Positions 14,526-16,293 of a DNA stretch of 16,293 bases are shown here, in pieces. The notes beneath the pieces were generated by a model. The model was not told the origin of the DNA, ran no database searches, and saw only the letters and a list, made by a program, of their open reading frames with translations. A program made the translations under genes and the position numbers. This stretch comes from Thermodesulfobacteriota bacterium (lineage in GTDB: Bacteria; Desulfobacterota; SM23-61), in assembly GCA_030018715.1 (NCBI GenBank), contig JASEHN010000017.1, positions 1 through 16,293 of the forward strand. Reading direction: 5' to 3'. The first letter of the stretch is position 1; every line of letters starts with the position of its first letter.

Positions 14526-14599
14526 TGGCTGGGGGACAAGGATTTGAACCTTGATTCACGGAGTCAGAGTCCGTTGTCCTACCGTTGAACGATCCCCCA
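14526..14599 (-). tRNA. tRNA-Gln (anticodon CUG)
   Basis: 74 nt with encoded CCA. Acceptor stem TGGGGGA/TCCCCCA (7 bp) with discriminator G. The D-arm contains TTCAACGGTAGGAC. The anticodon stem ACGGA/TCCGT encloses the loop CTCTGAC (anticodon CTG, reading CAG). The T-arm is CAAGG/CCTTG with loop TTCAAAT. All stems pair fully, so the gene is intact. It has its own promoter and terminator. No duplicated 3' end, as a phage or island would leave, was found in the window. Confidence 0.95.
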
Positions 14600-14615
14600 T
14601 CAGGTTTATAAATCG

Positions 14616-14644
14616 ACAATACACAAAGTTTCAGCGGGAGTCAA
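14616..14644 (-). promoter_or_regulatory. Promoter of tRNA-Gln
   Basis: On the minus strand, TTGACT (complement of 14639-14644), a 17-bp spacer and TATTGT (complement of 14616-14621). The predicted start is about 10 bases before the tRNA 5' end. Position and spacing are good. Confidence 0.6.
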
Positions 14645-14706
14645 TAAGAAAACCTGCCCTGCCCTCTTTTCCTCAGCCCTGGAAATTAAGGAAAAAAAAC
14701 AGGATA

Positions 14707-16293
14707 TCAAGGGGGGGCTGAAAGCATTTCAATCAGATCTTCTCTGGAGAAAGTTTTCAGTAAACCCGGATCATCTTCCCGGATAATACTGTCCATTAAA
14801 TGTCTCTTTTTTAAAATCAAGGCCGATATCTTTTCTTCCAAAGTTCCCTCGGTGATCAGTTTAAATACCTGCACACCCCGCCTCTGCCCGATCCTGTGGA
14901 CCCTGTCGGTAGCCTGATCTTCTTTGGCGGCATTCCACCACCGGTCGTAATGAATGACCACAGATGCGGCCACCAGATCGATTCCGGTACCTCCGGCCTT
15001 CAAACTTCCCAAATAAATTCGGCATTGCGGATCTTCATTGAACCGGGAGACGATCTCGCCCCGCTTTCGGCTAGCCCCGGTTAGGGTGACAAAGTCAACG
15101 CCGAGGCCCTGCAAAAAGCTCTCTATAATACGAATCATCCCGAGGAACTGACTGTAGATAACCACCTTCTGTCCGCTTGCCAGCGACTCGCTGACCAGCT
15201 CCTTGAAGAGATCCCATTTGCCGGATTGGTATTTATCGAAATCATCCAGCTTTCCTTCGACCAGGGCAGGATGATTACAAATTTGCTTGAGCAGGGTAAG
15301 CAGGGCGAATATGTGCATGTACGGGATCGGCTCCTCCCCGTGCTTCAGGGTATGGATCAGCCTCTTCCCACGAGAAGCAATGGCGTCCCGATACATCTTG
15401 ATTTGATCGTCGCTTAAAGCGCAGGTGCGGATATCTTCGATCTTCTCCGGCAGCTCTGTCAGGACCGTCTTTTTCAGGCGGCGTAAAACAAAGGGGGAGA
15501 TCAGCCTGGAAAGAGCCTTTTGCCTCTCCCAGGCTTGTTCTGGTTCGCGCGGCTGGACATACCGGAAGTCGAATTCCTCATCGGTTCCCAGGTAGCCTGG
15601 AACCGTCAGGTCGAAAAGGGCCTTCAATTCACTTAAGTTGTTTTCAATAGGGGTTCCCGTGAGGCCGATTTTTATCGCCGCTCTGAGCATTTTGGCCGCC
15701 TCATAGGACTGAGTCTGCGGGTTTTTAAGGTTCTGTATTTCATCAAATACGGCCAGGGAGAAGGGAATCTGCTTTAACTGTTCAATGTCATTGCGGAGGA
15801 TTCCATAGGAGGTAAGTAAAACCTTCCCCTCCCGGAGGGTTTCCGTAAGATTACGCTGTCCTCCGTGAAAGGTTGCCGCCTTCAATCCCGGGGCATGGAC
15901 GGAAATTTTATGTTGCCAGTGGCTCAGGACCGTTGTGGGACAGACCACCAGAAATGGTTTATCCACCCCTCCATGCTCCCGCAGCGTAAGCAGGAATGCC
16001 ATGACTTCATGAGTTTTACCCAAACCCATATCATCGCAAAGCAGGCCCCCCAGCCGGTTTTCAAACAGGAAATAGAGCCATTTCATTCCCAGCTCCTGGT
16101 AAGGCCGTAAAGTGGATGTCAAGCCCTTAAGCTCCGGCAAAGGCTGCGCCGGCCTCAACTCCAACAGGGATTTTAATACGGTAGCAGCCTTGCCCTTGCC
16201 TCCCACTGTAACAGGCCCGGAGGCGGAGGCGTGCAGGCGCAGCAAGTCCATGCGGGAAAGCTTTACCCGGTCTGGTGAATTTAGTTGTTCTTG
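14707..16293 (-). CDS. SNF2-family helicase, 3' part (gene continues past the window)
   Basis: 528 residues are visible, open at the window edge: 14 codons before the first ATG (16251) remain in frame and read naturally (VKLSRMDLLRLH), so the true start is outside. It is a Swi2/Snf2-type superfamily 2 ATPase that tracks along double-stranded DNA and remodels protein-DNA or RNA-polymerase complexes. In the visible part: motif I DDMGLGKT (87-94), Walker B DEIQ (184-187; DEAH/DEGQ is more usual), motif III LTGTPIEN (211-218), then C-terminal RecA-like domain motifs VVIYSQF, GTGIDLVAAS and DRVHRIGQ (463-470). The C-terminus is complete. Bacterial relatives often carry an N-terminal SWIM zinc finger and a long helical region, which cannot be checked here. 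Several bacterial Snf2 proteins belong to phage-defence systems, but nothing in the window supports that for this one. Confidence 0.92.
   Translation of the reverse strand, partial: QEQLNSPDRVKLSRMDLLRLHASASGPVTVGGKGKAATVLKSLLELRPAQPLPELKGLTSTLRPYQELGMKWLYFLFENRLGGLLCDDMGLGKTHEVMAFLLTLREHGGVDKPFLVVCPTTVLSHWQHKISVHAPGLKAATFHGGQRNLTETLREGKVLLTSYGILRNDIEQLKQIPFSLAVFDEIQNLKNPQTQSYEAAKMLRAAIKIGLTGTPIENNLSELKALFDLTVPGYLGTDEEFDFRYVQPREPEQAWERQKALSRLISPFVLRRLKKTVLTELPEKIEDIRTCALSDDQIKMYRDAIASRGKRLIHTLKHGEEPIPYMHIFALLTLLKQICNHPALVEGKLDDFDKYQSGKWDLFKELVSESLASGQKVVIYSQFLGMIRIIESFLQGLGVDFVTLTGASRKRGEIVSRFNEDPQCRIYLGSLKAGGTGIDLVAASVVIHYDRWWNAAKEDQATDRVHRIGQRRGVQVFKLITEGTLEEKISALILKKRHLMDSIIREDDPGLLKTFSREDLIEMLSAPP

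Noticed and set aside
14133..14554. Plus-strand ORFs of 104 and 116 codons before the tRNA
   Set aside because: Arg/Pro-rich, no ribosome-binding site; the longer one ends by reading the antisense of the tRNA (GGQGFEP), a well-known artefact.
14526..14599. tRNA-Gln as an integration site of a genomic island
   Set aside because: No integrase gene and no second copy of the tRNA 3' end were found within the window.
14707..16293. SNF2 gene as part of a phage-defence island
   Set aside because: No companion defence genes are visible and the N-terminal half is outside the window; bacterial SNF2 proteins are also common as ordinary remodellers.

Overview
The window looks like a chromosomal segment of a Desulfobacterota/'deltaproteobacterial' anaerobe (Syntrophobacterales-like). 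This is an inference. It rests on the mix of a DUF1841 protein, a carboxyltransferase of the acyl-CoA/methylmalonyl-CoA type, an exported WD40-caspase protein and dense small palindromic repeats around a RAYT transposase relic. No rRNA or housekeeping operon is present to fix the taxonomy.

Layout, left to right. 1-1166: a small inverted-repeat element (148-325), a DUF1841 gene and the 3' end of a dead REP-associated (RAYT) transposase. 1176-3252: a GAF-domain gene on the minus strand, then the left end of an IS21-family element with six 25-bp phased end repeats and a truncated istA. 3316-7099: an alpha/beta hydrolase, a MazE/MazF-like toxin-antitoxin pair and a carboxyltransferase gene, separated by copies of an 83-bp palindromic repeat. 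7147-7518: two more inverted-repeat elements, each with an 8-bp target duplication. 7520-14016: three minus-strand genes (AAA/DUF4143 ATPase, exported TPR protein, exported WD40-caspase protein), with two further 83-bp repeats and a gene fragment among them. 14526-16293: tRNA-Gln(CUG) with a promoter and terminator, then the 3' part of a SNF2/helicase gene that runs off the window.

Two repeat families dominate the non-coding DNA. Family A is an 83-bp near-identical hairpin unit, four copies (cores 4296-4378, 5314-5396, 8836-8918, 10593-10675), all in the same orientation. Family B is MITE-like, three members (148-325, 7155-7295, 7358-7510), with termini around TCGTAAAAAGTC and 8-bp flanking duplications; two members are homologous along their whole length and share an unusual doubled terminus at one end. 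Neither family has an intact transposase in the window.

Functionally the genes do not form one pathway. The toxin and antitoxin form an operon. The TPR and WD40-caspase proteins are both exported, lie on the same strand and may act together in the cell envelope, but 0.8 kb of repeat and relic DNA lies between them. The carboxyltransferase has no biotin carboxylase or biotin carrier beside it. Overall the region reads as an accessory, repeat-rich zone shaped by small non-autonomous elements.
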